From Exophiala sp. HKRS030 (Eukaryota; Ascomycota; Eurotiomycetes; Chaetothyriales; Herpotrichiellaceae): a stretch of DNA of 64,000 bases. The notes below the pieces were generated by a model. It was given only the letters and a program-made list of their open reading frames with translations. It searched no databases and had not been told where the DNA came from. Made by a program: the position numbers and the translations under genes. Each line of letters opens with the position of its first letter. Position 1 is the stretch's first letter. Below are positions 48,532-60,454 of the stretch, piece after piece. The stretch lies in NCBI GenBank assembly GCA_023897205.1, contig JAHWDD010000010.1, forward strand, positions 2,356,001 through 2,420,000, in the 5' to 3' direction.

Positions 48532-49943
48532 ATGCCGCGTCGTAACAAGGCCTGTGATAATTGTCGCCGCCGTCGTTGTAAATGCGACGAGACACTTCCG
48601 CAATGCCTCATGTGCCAACGAACAGGCCGTGTATGTTCGGGCCCGCTTCAAGGTCCTTTGATTGTCCTAGTCGGCCAACATAGGGCATCACAAGACACCC
48701 GGACCGGCAGGCAGCGGCCTGAAAGGCAGCAATCAATCCCAAGATTCCAGTCAAGTCAAGCGATTACATTGCAACCGTTTATCGAAAGATATGTCACTTT
48801 CTATGACGCCAAAGGAGACGGTCATCCAAGGAATACATGGATGTTTCCATTTCTAAGTACTCAGGCCAGTCGCAGACACAAATCCCTAGAACTTTCGATA
48901 CAGGCAGCGGCAACAGCCTTTGCTGCAGTTGAGTCGCAGAATCCACGTCTCATGCAGAAATCCATTCAGATCTATGGACAAGCTTTATCTCACCACATTC
49001 ATTCAGTCTCAGTTCTAACATCTCCCGGCGATCCACATACGTCAAATGTCTCTGCATCAATTATGCTTGCTTCATATGAAGGCATCTCCGTCCCAGCCTG
49101 CTTCAAAACTTATAAATCCCATCTAGATGGAATCTCAAAAATGCTACTGCTATCAAAAGAGCTCATCTCAGCAGACGACTCGTTCAACCATCTTTTCTTC
49201 GATGCGAGGGCACTATCGGTAAGTTGCAGTTGTCTTTTACTGTGCCTCTGTGATCTTGATGTACTCTGTAGCTCTTCACGTCACTCTTAGCCGGTCAGAA
49301 ATCCATCTTTTCGACAGACACGTTCACCAATGTGTCCTATTTCGGAGGCGATTTACCAACCCTAGAAATTGTCATTGGGATCACAGCAGATCTTCTGAAT
49401 GTTTGGACGGACCTCCAAGCCGGCAAAATTGATGGCACAATAGGGCTTGGAGCCGAATCCATTCGTGAACGATTGTCCGACGCCTGGCGTATGTACCAAG
49501 CTCAGGCAAGCTACATGAACGAACAACTATTGTGGGTGGACAAGTTCGGTCAAATGATGTACCGTGACACGTATACGGCTTTGACGATCTCTCATTTTGA
49601 GGTAGCGAGAATCCTGCTTGGCTTAATCTCACAGAGTGTGTCTGGGAGTTTGACAGCAAGCTCGACATATACCTCCTCTGCCTCGATTATCCACATCGCA
49701 AATTTCATGGATCGAGGATCGCCTGTGTGCGCTTATGTTCGAGTCTTGTTTCCCTTGACTATTGTGGCTCTCTATGGCATGCCTGATCAGCGAGGTATGG
49801 CTCAACATATCTTCCGAGAATGGTATCAGCTAACGAAATTGGCTGCTTGGGGTGCGATGGCATTGGACATGATTCCACGTTTCAACCTTCCTCTCGCCAG
49901 TGAATGCCACAAGTTTGATCACAAGCAAATCACACCCGGATGA
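48532..49943 (+). CDS. Zn2Cys6 transcription factor
   Basis: Fungal binuclear-cluster regulator, 452 residues, exons 48532-49218 and 49272-49943 (53-nt intron, GTAAGT...TGTAG, phase 0). The zinc cluster is complete at residues 8-35: C8-x2-C11-x6-C18-x6-C25-x2-C28-x6-C35, within the segment CDNCRRRRCKC...PQCLMCQ. The rest is helical, like the fungal-specific regulatory region (LELSIQAAATAFAAVE, SASIMLASYEGIS, WRMYQAQASYMNE) but without a clear named domain. Target genes are unknown. The adjacent convergent dehydrogenase could be a target, but this is guesswork. The last 14 coding bases overlap the end of that gene. Confidence 0.88.
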
Positions 49944-51203
49944 CGATCTTCCCAACAGCAGATTGAGCCCTCAGCTTGATGAATGCACTTTTTGCATCAT
50001 TCCAATCATACACGTGTTCAATTACGGGTTTCAATTTGTGCTCGCGGATAACATCCCATCCTTTATCGGCATTTCTCCGAGTGTAGCCTAACATTCCACG
50101 AACTATTGGCTGGTCAGATATGGCTCAAAAAGTGCCATTTAGTGTGAAAGGCAAGGACGGACGATGGATGGGCGGCGGATCTTTGCTTACTGATCAATCC
50201 ACGGAATATAATGTCCTCGACCAAGATCTTCCGTTCTGGCTTTCCGAGAAACCCCACGCATACAATCACACCGTCTCTGGTAGTAGCTTTTATGGATTCC
50301 TCAATAGTTGAGGCGCCACCCACATCGACAACAAGATCAGCTCCTCGGTCATTCGTCAGGCGCAAGACTTCAGCGGCCCATTCAGGATGGGTTTTGTAGT
50401 TGATGAGATGAGTTGCTCCCAGGGATTTAGCTATTTTCAGTTTCTCGTCTGATGAAGAGGTGGCGATAACGATGCAGCCTTCTGCAGATGCAAACTAGCG
50501 GTGTCACACTATCAGCAATCGAACTGGCCACTACCGCCCATGACATCAACGGGCAGACCCGAGATTGACAGATTCTGCTGGTGAGAAGGGAGAGTAGCCT
50601 TACCTGGATTGCAGTACTGCTAACACCTCCTGTTCCCTGCGTCACAACGATCTTGCCAGGTGAAAGTGATATCCCAGGCGTGGAGAACAGAGCATTCGCA
50701 GCACTCGCCCCGACACTGATCGTGGCAGCAGCTTCGTCAAACGTGAGGTGCTCTGGAAATCTGGTTACCAGGTTCTCATTGAGGGTGAGATATTGGCTCA
50801 GGACACCGTTCGTGCTTCCTGCACCAAAAGAAGTGTGCACGTCCAATGGCGCGTCTGGCGTGTCTTCGGTCAGACTTCCAGCAGGTAGGATCAGTATTCT
50901 GTCACCGGGCTTCCAATTGGTGACTGATGACCCAACCTGTTCGACGATCCCAGCCCCGTCGACACATGGTGTCAGACCTTTGGCGGCCTGCACTGGATAC
51001 AAGGGACTGTGAGCAATCACAATCAAGTCCCGATAATTTAGTGCCACAGCCTTGACCCGGATCAACACTTCATTCGGCTTAGGGACAGGGAGGGGAATAT
51101 TTGTTTCGAGCACGAGATTGTCCAAAGTGGATGGGTCAGACACATCGGTCGAAGAAGTGTTCTGGTAGATGCCATATTTTTCATAAGTTGTGGTGGTGGC
51201 CAT
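49930..51203 (-). CDS. Zinc-type alcohol dehydrogenase / quinone-oxidoreductase-like (MDR) enzyme
   Basis: Medium-chain dehydrogenase/reductase, NAD(P)H-dependent, substrate unknown. Three exons: 50604-51203, 50191-50494 and 49930-50102 (introns 109 and 88 nt), total 1077 nt, or 358 residues. The N-terminal GroES-like domain shows VKAVALNYRDLIV and CVDGAGIVEQVG. The Rossmann motif TQGTGGVSSTAIQ ends exon 1 and continues FASAEGCIVIATSSS in exon 2. Exon 3 gives the usual C-terminus with IRGMLGYTR and AQSAVGKIVIRV. The catalytic-zinc Cys is absent from the usual position, as in quinone oxidoreductases. The second acceptor could be one of two nearby AGs; I chose CAATAG because it keeps the frame. 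Confidence 0.88.
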
Positions 51204-52366
51204 TTCTTCTAAATGAGGTTGGCCTTGTCTCGAACGACGGAGGGTTGGGAATGATCAAAAATGATGCTCGATGTTTGAATGTCCGAACAATCGAAGGACA
51301 CGAACATGACTTGGTACTTATACTCGAATAGAGACGGTCGAACATGTCTTTCGTTCGTCCGATCAATTCCATGAACCATTATCGAAATGAGGTTGTACTT
51401 CATCACTGACTAGATCATGTTCGAGTTTTGCAAAGACTTCGGCCGAGCTCTACTTCATCCGTCCCATACAGCTCAACGACATGAAATGCGCAAGAATGCA
51501 CGACATTGGATGAGGTTCGAACGCTAGCATAAATAACTTGTTTTGGCATAGCGCGCTCTCTTCCATCCCATGAGGAGGGCGAAGAATTGGGTTAGCTATC
51601 GACGCTAGCACAAGTTACCTATTCTGGTAAGCCTCCTTGAGCATGGTCGACTTTGAGGTGGTGGTGGTGGTGAAAAGGCGCTGTTGAGCAATGGTCCCTG
51701 TGAAAGAACATCGGTGACATTTGTCCACCAATAGACCAAAGCATATTAAATCAACATAAAAATCACGTCCTTGAGCGAATGCTTTGGCACAAGTCACGTA
51801 ACTGAATGAATATGCCGTTGTAGGTGGAATGAAGCGGGATTTGGGAGGAGCCTTGGGGCTCTTTATCACGTGATCAGGCTCATCCTACGGTGGAGTGGCA
51901 CGTGAGTGGCTAGAGAATTTTGGCTTGCACAGCCATGAGGGTGACGTAGTAGGACAGTCACCGCAAGGTTTTGCCCCCTGCGTGCCCCTGGCAATTTGCC
52001 AATCGTCAGACAAGGATTATGGAGCTTGAACTTTCCTGAGAGTGCCTGAGTTGGCGGATCTTACCGTGATCTGCAATCAGATAATCCTGTCAGACAGAAA
52101 CTTCAACGCTTTCACCTTCTGCCATGATCCCCCGATTCGTCTACTCGCTACAAGCGACTTGGACGGCGCCTCAGACTACTCCCAATGCCAGGTTTCTCGT
52201 TGTACCAATCAAGCTTTCACCTGCTGGGGCTGATGAAGATCGTCCACTATCACTATCGCCCAAAGGATTGAGCAAACGTCGTCTTAACCCTGGGCATGAA
52301 AATAAAACTCCCTAATTCTCCAAATTCGTTTGACATGAATCAACTTGCTCCTGAACTGCTGCCATC
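51204..52366. other. Divergent intergenic region
   Basis: 1.16 kb between the dehydrogenase (minus) and the hydrolase-coiled-coil gene (plus). No coding signal. CACGTG occurs near 51868 and 51899. Confidence 0.6.
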
Positions 52367-54519
52367 ATGGTAGCCAAACCACCACCACTTCCACCAAGAA
52401 CAGTTTCAGAGGCCCCTACTTTGGAAGGATGGAACTACACCTCCTCGTCACGAGATGGCGCCTCTACGAAGAACTCGACTCAATATGAACATTCCTCACC
52501 ATCAGTCTCTCCGTCTCCCAGTCTCCATCCATCTGATGCTCGAGGTCCTTATCTTGGGGGACTTCATGACCCTCGCGCATCGTCCACTCAGTCACTACGG
52601 CCTGTAGAATCAGCAGGTTCTAATCGGAGGACCTTACTCATAATATACATCCACGGCTTTCTTGGAGACGAGACCAGTTTCAAGAGTTTCCCGGCTCATG
52701 TCCACAGTCTCCTGGCCAACGCTCTAGTCGAAACTCATGTCCTCTACACCAAGATCTATCCACGATACAAGTCTCGCAAGAACATTTCTTTTGCAAGAGA
52801 TGACTTCAGCAACTGGTCAGTGGACCAACTCCCCCATGCGACGTCTTTGCTAACAAAGCCCAGGCTCACCCCTCATGAATCGGATACAACAGATGTGATT
52901 TTAGTTGGACACAGTCTGGGTGGTATCCTGGCGGCCGAAGTAGCATTACTGCCTTCACATAATCCCAGAAGCAATGATCTTTTCCAGAACCGAATTCTCG
53001 GCGTCCTTTGTTTCGATGTACCGTTCCTCGGCATGCATCCGGGCGTTGTAGGGACGTAAGTATGATCTTTGGACCGCTTTGCCCAATCGTTCAGCTAATC
53101 ATGTCCATCAATAGGGGGGTCGCAAGTCTGTTTCGTTCAGCCCCTGAATTGCCCGAAAGCCCTCTAGCGACCGCCAGTGATTCAAGTCCATTAGCTGATC
53201 CGTTGTCCGGACCAATTGATCCCACTTTCAACCCATCTTACACAAACGATGTCCGTCTTGCCAATCGACAAGGAAAACTCCAGAAAGCCTGGTACTTCTG
53301 GAACAAACACGCTGGCGAGTTGGTGAATGCTGCTGGTCGATATGTGTCATCTCACGTCGAGTTTGGCGGTTGTCTGGCCGACTACCCTGGCCTCAGAAGA
53401 CGGTACAATGCGATCCGGGCACTCGAGGACGTCGACGAACTTCAACAACCAAGGGCTCCAAATGGACGATTGATGAAGCAAGTCAGATTCGTGAACTACT
53501 ACTCAGCAAGCACTGGAAGAATCAAGGAGAGAGAAGTGTCTCCCGGTCAAGACCATCTCGAGCCTCCAACAGTTGCCCCACCAATGGAGATGCAGACATT
53601 GCATCCGCACCCTGTTTCTGAAGATGGACACAGCACCCTAGCTGTAGCAGGTCCTTCAAGCCCAAGACTCTCGCTGGAAGAACACCGAGATGGAGAGATC
53701 ATTACGAAGAATGTGTCGGAATTGAAAATTGATCCAGATCCAAAACCAGCAACAGATCTGCCTCCACCAAGTTACGACTCTCTTCCCCCGTTGAACACGA
53801 CGACATCATCGCCGACGGGAACTTCGATCCTCAGCCCAACCAGCTCGATATTAAGTCCAACTTCAACACTAGATTATGGCAGTCCTTTCAGCCCAACAAC
53901 CTCCAACGCCGATGGTGGTCTCCCTCCCCTTCCTGAACTCCCTACAAAGCCCCCAGCCTTTGATCCATCACCTTATCAGGACGAATCAACTCTTCGAATC
54001 TATTGTGAAGAGCACGAACGCCAAGTAAGAGCCTACGAACGGGCGGTTAAAGACCGCGAAAAATCCATCAAAGCACGAGAAAAACTGATCGCGAAACGCC
54101 AACGTGACGTCGCCAAAAAGGAGGCCAAAGAGGCCAAACTGGCACGACAACAAGAACTCAAGCTTCAAAAGGAACAAGTCAAGCGCTCTGCGACACTCAA
54201 TCCAGAAGACTACGATCAATCATTACGGCGGCTGGAGGCCGAGACTAGGGGTCAGTCGAGCTCTCAAAGTGTACGAAAACAGAAAGATCGTAAATTCTGT
54301 GCTCTTCCGCCCAAAGATCCGCAGACGGGTCAGAGGGATTCTACCTGGATCAGAGTGTATATGGAAGGTATTGATGAGGTTGTGGCACATACTTCCATGT
54401 TCCAAATGAATGAAACGTATGTGAAGATGGTTGGGGATACAGCGGAAAGGATCGAGCGGTGGGTTGCCGAAGACGCGACGAAACGTCTGCTTCTGAGAGA
54501 AATGAGAGACGGAACATGA
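52367..54519 (+). CDS. Alpha/beta-hydrolase (DUF676-like) with C-terminal coiled coil
   Basis: 697 residues from exons 52367-53055 and 53115-54519 (59-nt intron GTAAGT...CAATAG, phase 2). Residues ~85-260 are a lipase-like alpha/beta fold: IIYIHGFLGDETSF holds the oxyanion HG, and VILVGHSLGGILAAE is the GxSxG nucleophile elbow. A Pro/Ser/Thr-rich low-complexity region follows. A strongly charged coiled coil comes next (CEEHERQVRAYERAVKDREK through KLQKEQVKR, about residues 545-615). A conserved-looking end (TWIRVYMEGIDEVVAHTSMF) closes the protein. The hydrolase part resembles DUF676 serine esterases; I do not know the substrate. The N-terminal ~80 residues are disordered and without a signal peptide, so a cytosolic or peripheral location is likely. 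Confidence 0.86.
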
Positions 54520-55185
54520 TATTGAATCTTAAGTCAGCAAGCGAACGAGATATTGTTTTCATGCCATGAGTTGAAAGATCGCCATGAGCATTTGAGCGGT
54601 TCCAGTAACATAGATCAAATAAGAATTATACCCTCGTGTGAGAATATTTTGCTCGATCGGACTACGCTGTAAATTGATACGTGGACTACCTGGCCAAGCA
54701 GTCATACGATTTGCCTTTTTGCAGTTCACGACAAGACCGAATTGTGCGATGAGGCTCTCCATCTCGGCGTGTAGACCGATGAGTCAATTCTCGAAGGCGC
54801 AAAGATGTCCTGTAGCACTGGGTTCAAGGCAATAAGCTCCACTCACATGATAGCCTGTTACACGAGATGGCTATATTCAGGTTAACATGGTTCAACATCA
54901 TTAGCCATATGATCGATGTGAGAATAATTAAAGCAGTTGACCAATATGAAGCCCGACCGCCCTTGAGTGCCCCTCAGACATTTGATGGCTTGGCGTTTCT
55001 TGTGCCTGAGAATTTAGTACCCCGCACGTGCTCCTGCCCGCAATGAGGCTGCAGGCTTGAGTGGAATGTTTCGAAGTGGTAGCGAGACACTCGCGTGACT
55101 GGATTGGAGTCATTTTTTAAAATTCCATTGAAAAAGCACCTCTTCGCACTCATATCACACCTCCTCCGACAAAGCCTCCGCCAAC
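54520..55185. other. Intergenic, DPS1 promoter
   Basis: No gene. Short frames on both strands only. CACGTG near 55025. Confidence 0.6.
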
Positions 55186-56892
55186 ATGTCAGAATCCTCG
55201 TTACCCATCCTCACCAAAGACGAGTCCCCTGCCGCCCCTGATGCCGCAGGGCCCTCCAAAAATGCCTTGAAAAAGGCCCAAAAAGACGCAGAAAAGGCTG
55301 CAAAGAAGGCTGCCGCAAAGAAAGCAGATGAAGAGAAGAGAGCAGCTCAACAAGCACAGGTGGCCGAAGATACAGCCAAAGATTTCTATGGCCCTTTGCC
55401 TGAGGATGACGTCCAAGAAATCCATCTCAAGAAGTTGACTGAGGAACATGTCGACAAGGAAGTCACAGTCATCACTCGAGTTCACAACAGTAGAAGTCAG
55501 AGTGCCAAGTTGGCTTTCCTCATGTTACGGCAGCAAGGGAAGACGATACAAGCTGTCATCGCTGCAGGAGATGTTGTGTCCAGACAAATGGTTAAATATG
55601 CTACCCAGATCAATGTCAACTCGTTCGTTCGAGTGACTGGCATAGTGAAATCCCCAAACCCCCAGTCGCTTCAGCCTCGATCAGCAATCTCGAACTCCAT
55701 GTTACCCACATCTATCTCATCTCCAAGGCTATCGAACAGCTACCCATGCAAGTCAAAGATGCAGAAAGACCTCCACCAGCAACAGCAGAAGAGGGAGCGG
55801 TCGACGCTGAAGGTGCACCGATTGTCACTCTCAAGACTCGTCTTGACAACCGTGTGATCGATCTACAAACCGAATGCAACCAAGCCATCTTGACAATTTC
55901 TGGTGCTGTCCAGGCGCTTTTCTTCGAGTACATGTACAAGAGCGGAGCCACACCACTCAATACCCCTAAATTACTGGGTACAGCTACAGAAGGTGGTAGC
56001 GGTGTGTTTGAAGTCAATAACTACTTTGGAAAGAGTGCTTTCCTTGCTCAAAGTCCACAGTTGTACAAACAGATGTTGATCGCAGGTGATTGCGAGAGTG
56101 TGTTTGAGGTTGGTCCTGTTTTCAGAGCGGAAAACAGCAACACTCATCGACATATGACTGAGGTAAGTGATTACTGAGGAGAGAATCAGGATCATTTTCA
56201 TGCTAAGCTATTTCTAGTTTACTGGCCTCGACTTCGAAAAGGTCTTCTCCAAACATTACCACGAAGTATTGACCTTTGCAGAGAATTTGATTGTCTTCAT
56301 CGTCACAGAACTCCAATCCCGTCACCAATCAGAGATTGATATTGTCAAGAAATTCTTCCCCCGAGCTGGCGACTTCAGAATCAAGGACGGCAAAGCTCTG
56401 CGTTTGAAATATCTAGAAGGAATCAAGATCCTCAAAGATGCAGGCGTCGACACAACCGAACAGGACAACTTCGTCACTGACTTGACCACTGCCCAAGAAA
56501 AGAGATTGGGCCAATTGATCCGTGAACAGTACGGCACAGATTTCTATGTTCTCGATGAATTCCCATACTCTGTCCGACCATTCTACACCAAACGACACCC
56601 GACCGACCCTAATCTATCCTACTCATACGACTTCTTCATGAGAGGAGAAGAGATCATGTCAGGTGCTCAACGAGTCAACGATGCTGACGAGTTAGAAGCC
56701 GCCATGCGTGAAAAGGGTGTCGATCCAAATTCTGAGGGTTTCGCTGATTATGTCAATGCTTTCAGACAAGGATGTCGACCTCATGCCGGTGGTGGTCTGG
56801 GGTTGAATCGTATTGTTCAATTCTTCCTCGGTCTTGACAATGTCCGACAAGCGACACCCTTCCCTCGTGATCCTCAACGATTGCGACCTTGA
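55186..56892 (+). CDS. DPS1: Cytosolic aspartyl-tRNA synthetase, one frameshift
   Basis: Charges tRNA-Asp; class II synthetase, 550 residues after correction. Exons 55186-56162 and 56218-56892 (55-nt intron after HMTE). The N-terminus is the Lys/Ala-rich tRNA-binding extension of eukaryotic enzymes (KNALKKAQKDAEKAAKKAAAKK). The OB-fold anticodon domain spans about 75-185 (VTVITRVHNSR, FLMLRQQG). The catalytic domain has motif 2 (VFRAENSNTHRHMTEF) and motif 3 (AGGGLGLNRIVQFFLG). One C is missing at 55659-55663, where the frame moves from SPNPQ to PVASASISNLELH. With it, the coding length is 1653 nt. As this gene is essential, the break is almost certainly an assembly error. Confidence 0.94.
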
Positions 56893-57552
56893 TTTGTCCT
56901 GCTGAGGAAAGATGAAGGTGGTTCGAAGGGACCCGAGTATCAGCTTCGGGTGTCACTGGCTTGTTATAATGTTACAAGGGTCTAAAGCTAGACGAAAGAA
57001 TTAAGATGACAACGAGAGATAGAGTGAAAGATGCCAGTTATGTGCTCATTATAATTCCACAACATGCAGCAAGATAGTCAGTCCCACGTCTAGAATCGCT
57101 ACGCATATGCCTAACGCGAGCCCCATGCTCGGCATCGAACACTTCTATCCTCATATATCTCTGGACAATACAATAGAACCTCACACAGCAACGCAAGATC
57201 GTCGGGCCAACTTTCGTCTAAATCCTTGCACACCAATAGAACTAACTAACCGAGGGCGGGATCCCGCATCCATCCCTCCAAAAAATACTCCGTACATGAT
57301 GCTGAGTGCACTATCCGACAAGCCGCGGAGCGCGGATCTCTCACAGAAAAGTATGACAGTGGACCGAAATAAATACAAAACATAAAACTCTTCGAGTGTG
57401 ACTCTGTAGTTCAGGAAGATCTCATTGTATGTTCATTTCGAACGTATACATACCAGTATCAAGTCCCTAACTACTCAGGAATCTACCTGTGTCTCTCTGA
57501 GCCAGACAGTTAGCAAGTAAAACCGTCAGCAGCAGCAGATCCCACCGCAACA
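56893..57552. other. Intergenic
   Basis: DPS1 3' region and leader of the NTF2-like gene. It holds one TACTCCGTA (57286-57294). No gene. Confidence 0.6.
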
Positions 57553-58348
57553 ATGTCCCCGCCAGCGACGTCAAAGTACACGCCTTCGTCGTCGGGCACG
57601 CTGACCATCGACGCACGGATCCCCGCATTCTTCACCTCATTCTACGCATCCAGCGACGACCCCTCGTCCATCTCCGACTGGGTGACGTCGTACTTCACAC
57701 CCGACGCCCACTTGACCATGGGCACGCGGAGCGCGACCGGTCACGACGCCATCCTCGCCTTGCGCCAGGCCAATTGGGCCGGCCCCGTCAAGTCTAGAAG
57801 GCATGTCGTCGAGCGTGTGTATCCGTTTGGAACTTCGGTTAGTAGTGGGGATGCGGATGGAGAGGAGGGGAAGAAGGGTGATGATGCGCTAGAGGTTTTT
57901 CTCAATGGTACGGTCGAGTATGGATTGAAGAATGGCAGGGATGTGACGATCGAGTGGGCGGCGAAAGCGGTTTTTGTCGAGGTGTCGGTTGACGGTGGCG
58001 AGGATAAGGCGAGCGGGTTGAGGTTTAAGTTCTATCAGGTCTATTTGGTGAGTTGGTCTTCTTTATCTGTCTTTCTGCTTGCGTATTGGGAGGTGGTGTG
58101 GTTTTGGGGAGGGATTTGCATAAGAGAAGGGTGAGAGGAGAGGAGGCGAGAAGGGGACGATTTATTCAGGGAGAGGGCACACGGACGTCGTGGGCTGGGA
58201 GAAGGCATTGGGTTGCAGAGGTTTTTCATGAGGATCACGTTGGCACGATTTTATCTTCTTTCAATTCGCAATGCCTAAGGTCGTGGGAAGAACGTTACTG
58301 ACAACGTCACAGGACTCGGCGCCTCTCACGGCGGCAGCACAAGGGTGA
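57553..58348 (+). CDS. NTF2-like / SnoaL-type small protein
   Basis: Exons 57553-58047 and 58313-58348 give 176 residues. The fold is NTF2-like: an N-terminal helix (IPAFFTSFYASSD), the WVTSYFTPDAHLTMG strand-loop with the usual pocket Asp, and beta strands VEYGLKNGRDVTIEWAAKAVFVEV and FKFYQVYL. Small-molecule hydratases, isomerases and protein adaptors share this fold, so no reaction is assigned. The intron (265 nt, GTGAGT...GTCACAG) is the longest in the window and splits off only DSAPLTAAAQG. The alternative, reading on from exon 1, gives a less family-like tail. Many fungal members end with a similar short DSAP segment. Confidence 0.76.
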
Positions 58349-58643
58349 AGCACCATGTATTCATGCGAGGCATGGCTATGTCTGGTCGTCGTGTCCGGTT
58401 TGGATCCGTCCGACACATGGTCGCAATCTGAATAGTTGAAGACCCTCAGAAATCAAAAATCGAGATGCCGATGAGTTTTCCCGTTGTTACTCGTAAACAT
58501 TTTTCCCTATTATGCATTACGCCTGAGCCTGAATTACCTCTCTCCGTTATTATCGTTGAGCAAATCGTACAAGATTCCCTTGCGCCTCCAACCTGGATTA
58601 CCATGTTACACCTTTACAAACCATTCTCCTAAGAACCACGTAT
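58349..58643. other. Short gap between convergent genes
   Basis: 3' regions of the NTF2-like gene and of the Cys-rich membrane-protein gene; nothing else seen. Confidence 0.6.
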
Positions 58644-59860
58644 CTAACCCGCCATTTCGTAGTATCGTCTTTGCTGACCTGGTGGCTGAAGTCCACCATC
58701 TTGTTCTGGTCTTGTAGGCGACGGAAAAGTTGGAGTTGGTCGAATTTCGGAGCTCTGCGGCCTCGAATATGGTTGATAAACAGGAGATTGATAGACTGGA
58801 ACCGAAGAAGTGGTCGTGATTTCATCTGCCGGTAATTCGGATTTGTGACCTGACCATGCTGGACTTCTCATTTCTGACTCCACCTGTGAAGCTCGATTCG
58901 TATGTGCGACGGAGCTGGGTCGGAAAGTATCGATTGGTGGTGATTCTGCTCTTTGAGTTGTTCCAGATTTGCGACGTTGATGCAATTTGAACATTATCCA
59001 GCCAAGAAGAAGTCCCACTAGTGCACCACCAACTGCTCCAATTGCAATTCCAGCTTTTGCACCCGTGGTCAAGTCATTACCCGAGTCATTTCCGGCTTCA
59101 GGTGGTGGAGAGGAATTGCTCGTTGCCAACAAGAGGCCGCGGTGGTAAGGCTTGATGTGTGACTAGTTGTTACCGGCGTAGAGGAGGAACTGGGGTAGAT
59201 AATGGGCCAGTCTTGACTTCTTCGCTTGAGGTCAATAGTGAGGATAGTCCATTATCAGTTGCCATGGCCATGACCGAAGCGATTGAGTGTTGCCTATAAT
59301 ATACCGCAGTATTTTTCCAATCCACGCTCAAGCCTGTTGTTACTGGTAAAGCCATGTAGTTGGTGAGCGGTGATGTGTCATTGATGATTATTGTAGCATC
59401 TTCCTTTGGGCACCAGCAGGGTTTAGGTAAAGAGACAAGTTCAGGTCCATTAATGCATGCAACCCATGCATTGGATGTGCCTGAATGATAGGGTCAGCGT
59501 GTGCAAGACTGGTCGAATCGGTCCACCTACCATTGCAATATGCCATTCCGATCCAGCTATCCTCTGGTTAAAGTCAGTGTGAAGCAAGAGGCTCCAGGGA
59601 TTGACACGTACGCTCCGCCTCTGGGGCTTCCTGGGACAACTGAAATGCTCATAATCAGGGTCTGTACAACCGGCGAGATATGTGACTCCATGTTCACCAT
59701 TATAACAAGCGTTGGATGAAAGACACATATCCATTGATTCACAACAAGCTTTGTGACCTAGGATGAAATTTCCGCAGGGAATGTATCTCTCATGCAACCT
59801 CTCGCCATTTTTACTCTTGTAACATTCTCCATGTGAGATGTCAGGGTCGAGCACAACCAT
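58644..59860 (-). CDS. Cys-rich single-pass membrane protein, two frameshifts
   Basis: Exons 59612-59860, 59531-59561 (31-nt microexon) and 58644-59480, introns 50 and 50 nt. The N-terminal ~170 residues are extracellular-looking and Cys-rich (GECYKSKNGE, CGNFILGHKACCESMDMCLSSNACYN, AGCTDPDYEHFSCP, IGMAYCNG, CINGPE, KPCWCPKED). A Ser/Thr/Pro linker leads to a membrane helix (AGIAIGAVGGALVGLLLGWIMF) with basic stop-transfer HQRRKS and a ~120-residue cytosolic Pro/Ser-rich tail. The layout resembles fungal wall-stress sensors but without a WSC domain that I can name. No signal peptide is visible at the ATG. Two bases are missing in the linker, at plus-strand 59207-59208 and 59135-59136. Two added bases give 1119 nt, or 372 residues. 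Confidence 0.75.
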
Positions 59861-60454
59861 GATGATTGCTGATGTGGTGGAAGGGGGTCAATAGGCTCGT
59901 TTGCGGATGATGGTGTTTTCCAAGATCGCAGAATACGTCTTGGGAGGAATCGTGATTGGATAAATTGTGAAGAGAAGAGAAGAGAACTTGTTGGGAATCA
60001 AAAGAAGGAAAAACAACAGAAAAGCCTGGTGGGTGGCAGGTGGTGAAATGTGAAGTAGTTGACGTGACTTTGGACTTGCCTTTCGCGCTTGATATTCACG
60101 TGTCCCTGATTTTCCTCCTCCTGCGTGTGCACCTTCTGCGCCTTTTCCGTGCATGTTCTGGTTTGTCTGGGTTGATGTCACAAGCTGCTTGTTACATTCT
60201 CAACGCCTGATTCACTAGGCTGGACAAAGGGAGGATCTAACTAGTTGCACAGAACACGGGATGGAGCTGTACCACCATGAACATGTTGACTCGACTTGCC
60301 CTGCGATGAACCCACAATCGGATTAGGCGGGTTTGGAAGCCATTTCCAAGGGACTTGATCGTTACCCTGGAATTGGTGCTGGTCTCGCAATCAGAAGGAA
60401 AGGAGAGTATCTGTCTCAAACCTGATATATTCTGATGCAGGACCTTCGACACCA
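59861..60454. other. Intergenic
   Basis: Promoter of the Cys-rich membrane-protein gene and 3' side of the Gemin2 gene. A 73-codon minus-strand frame (60237-60458) follows the Gemin2 stop but has no family features. Confidence 0.55.

Noticed and set aside
53008..53114. Hydrolase starting at 53008 as a separate protein
   Set aside because: The frame is only the second exon extended backwards through the intron; the 53055/53115 splice joins it to the lipase-like domain.
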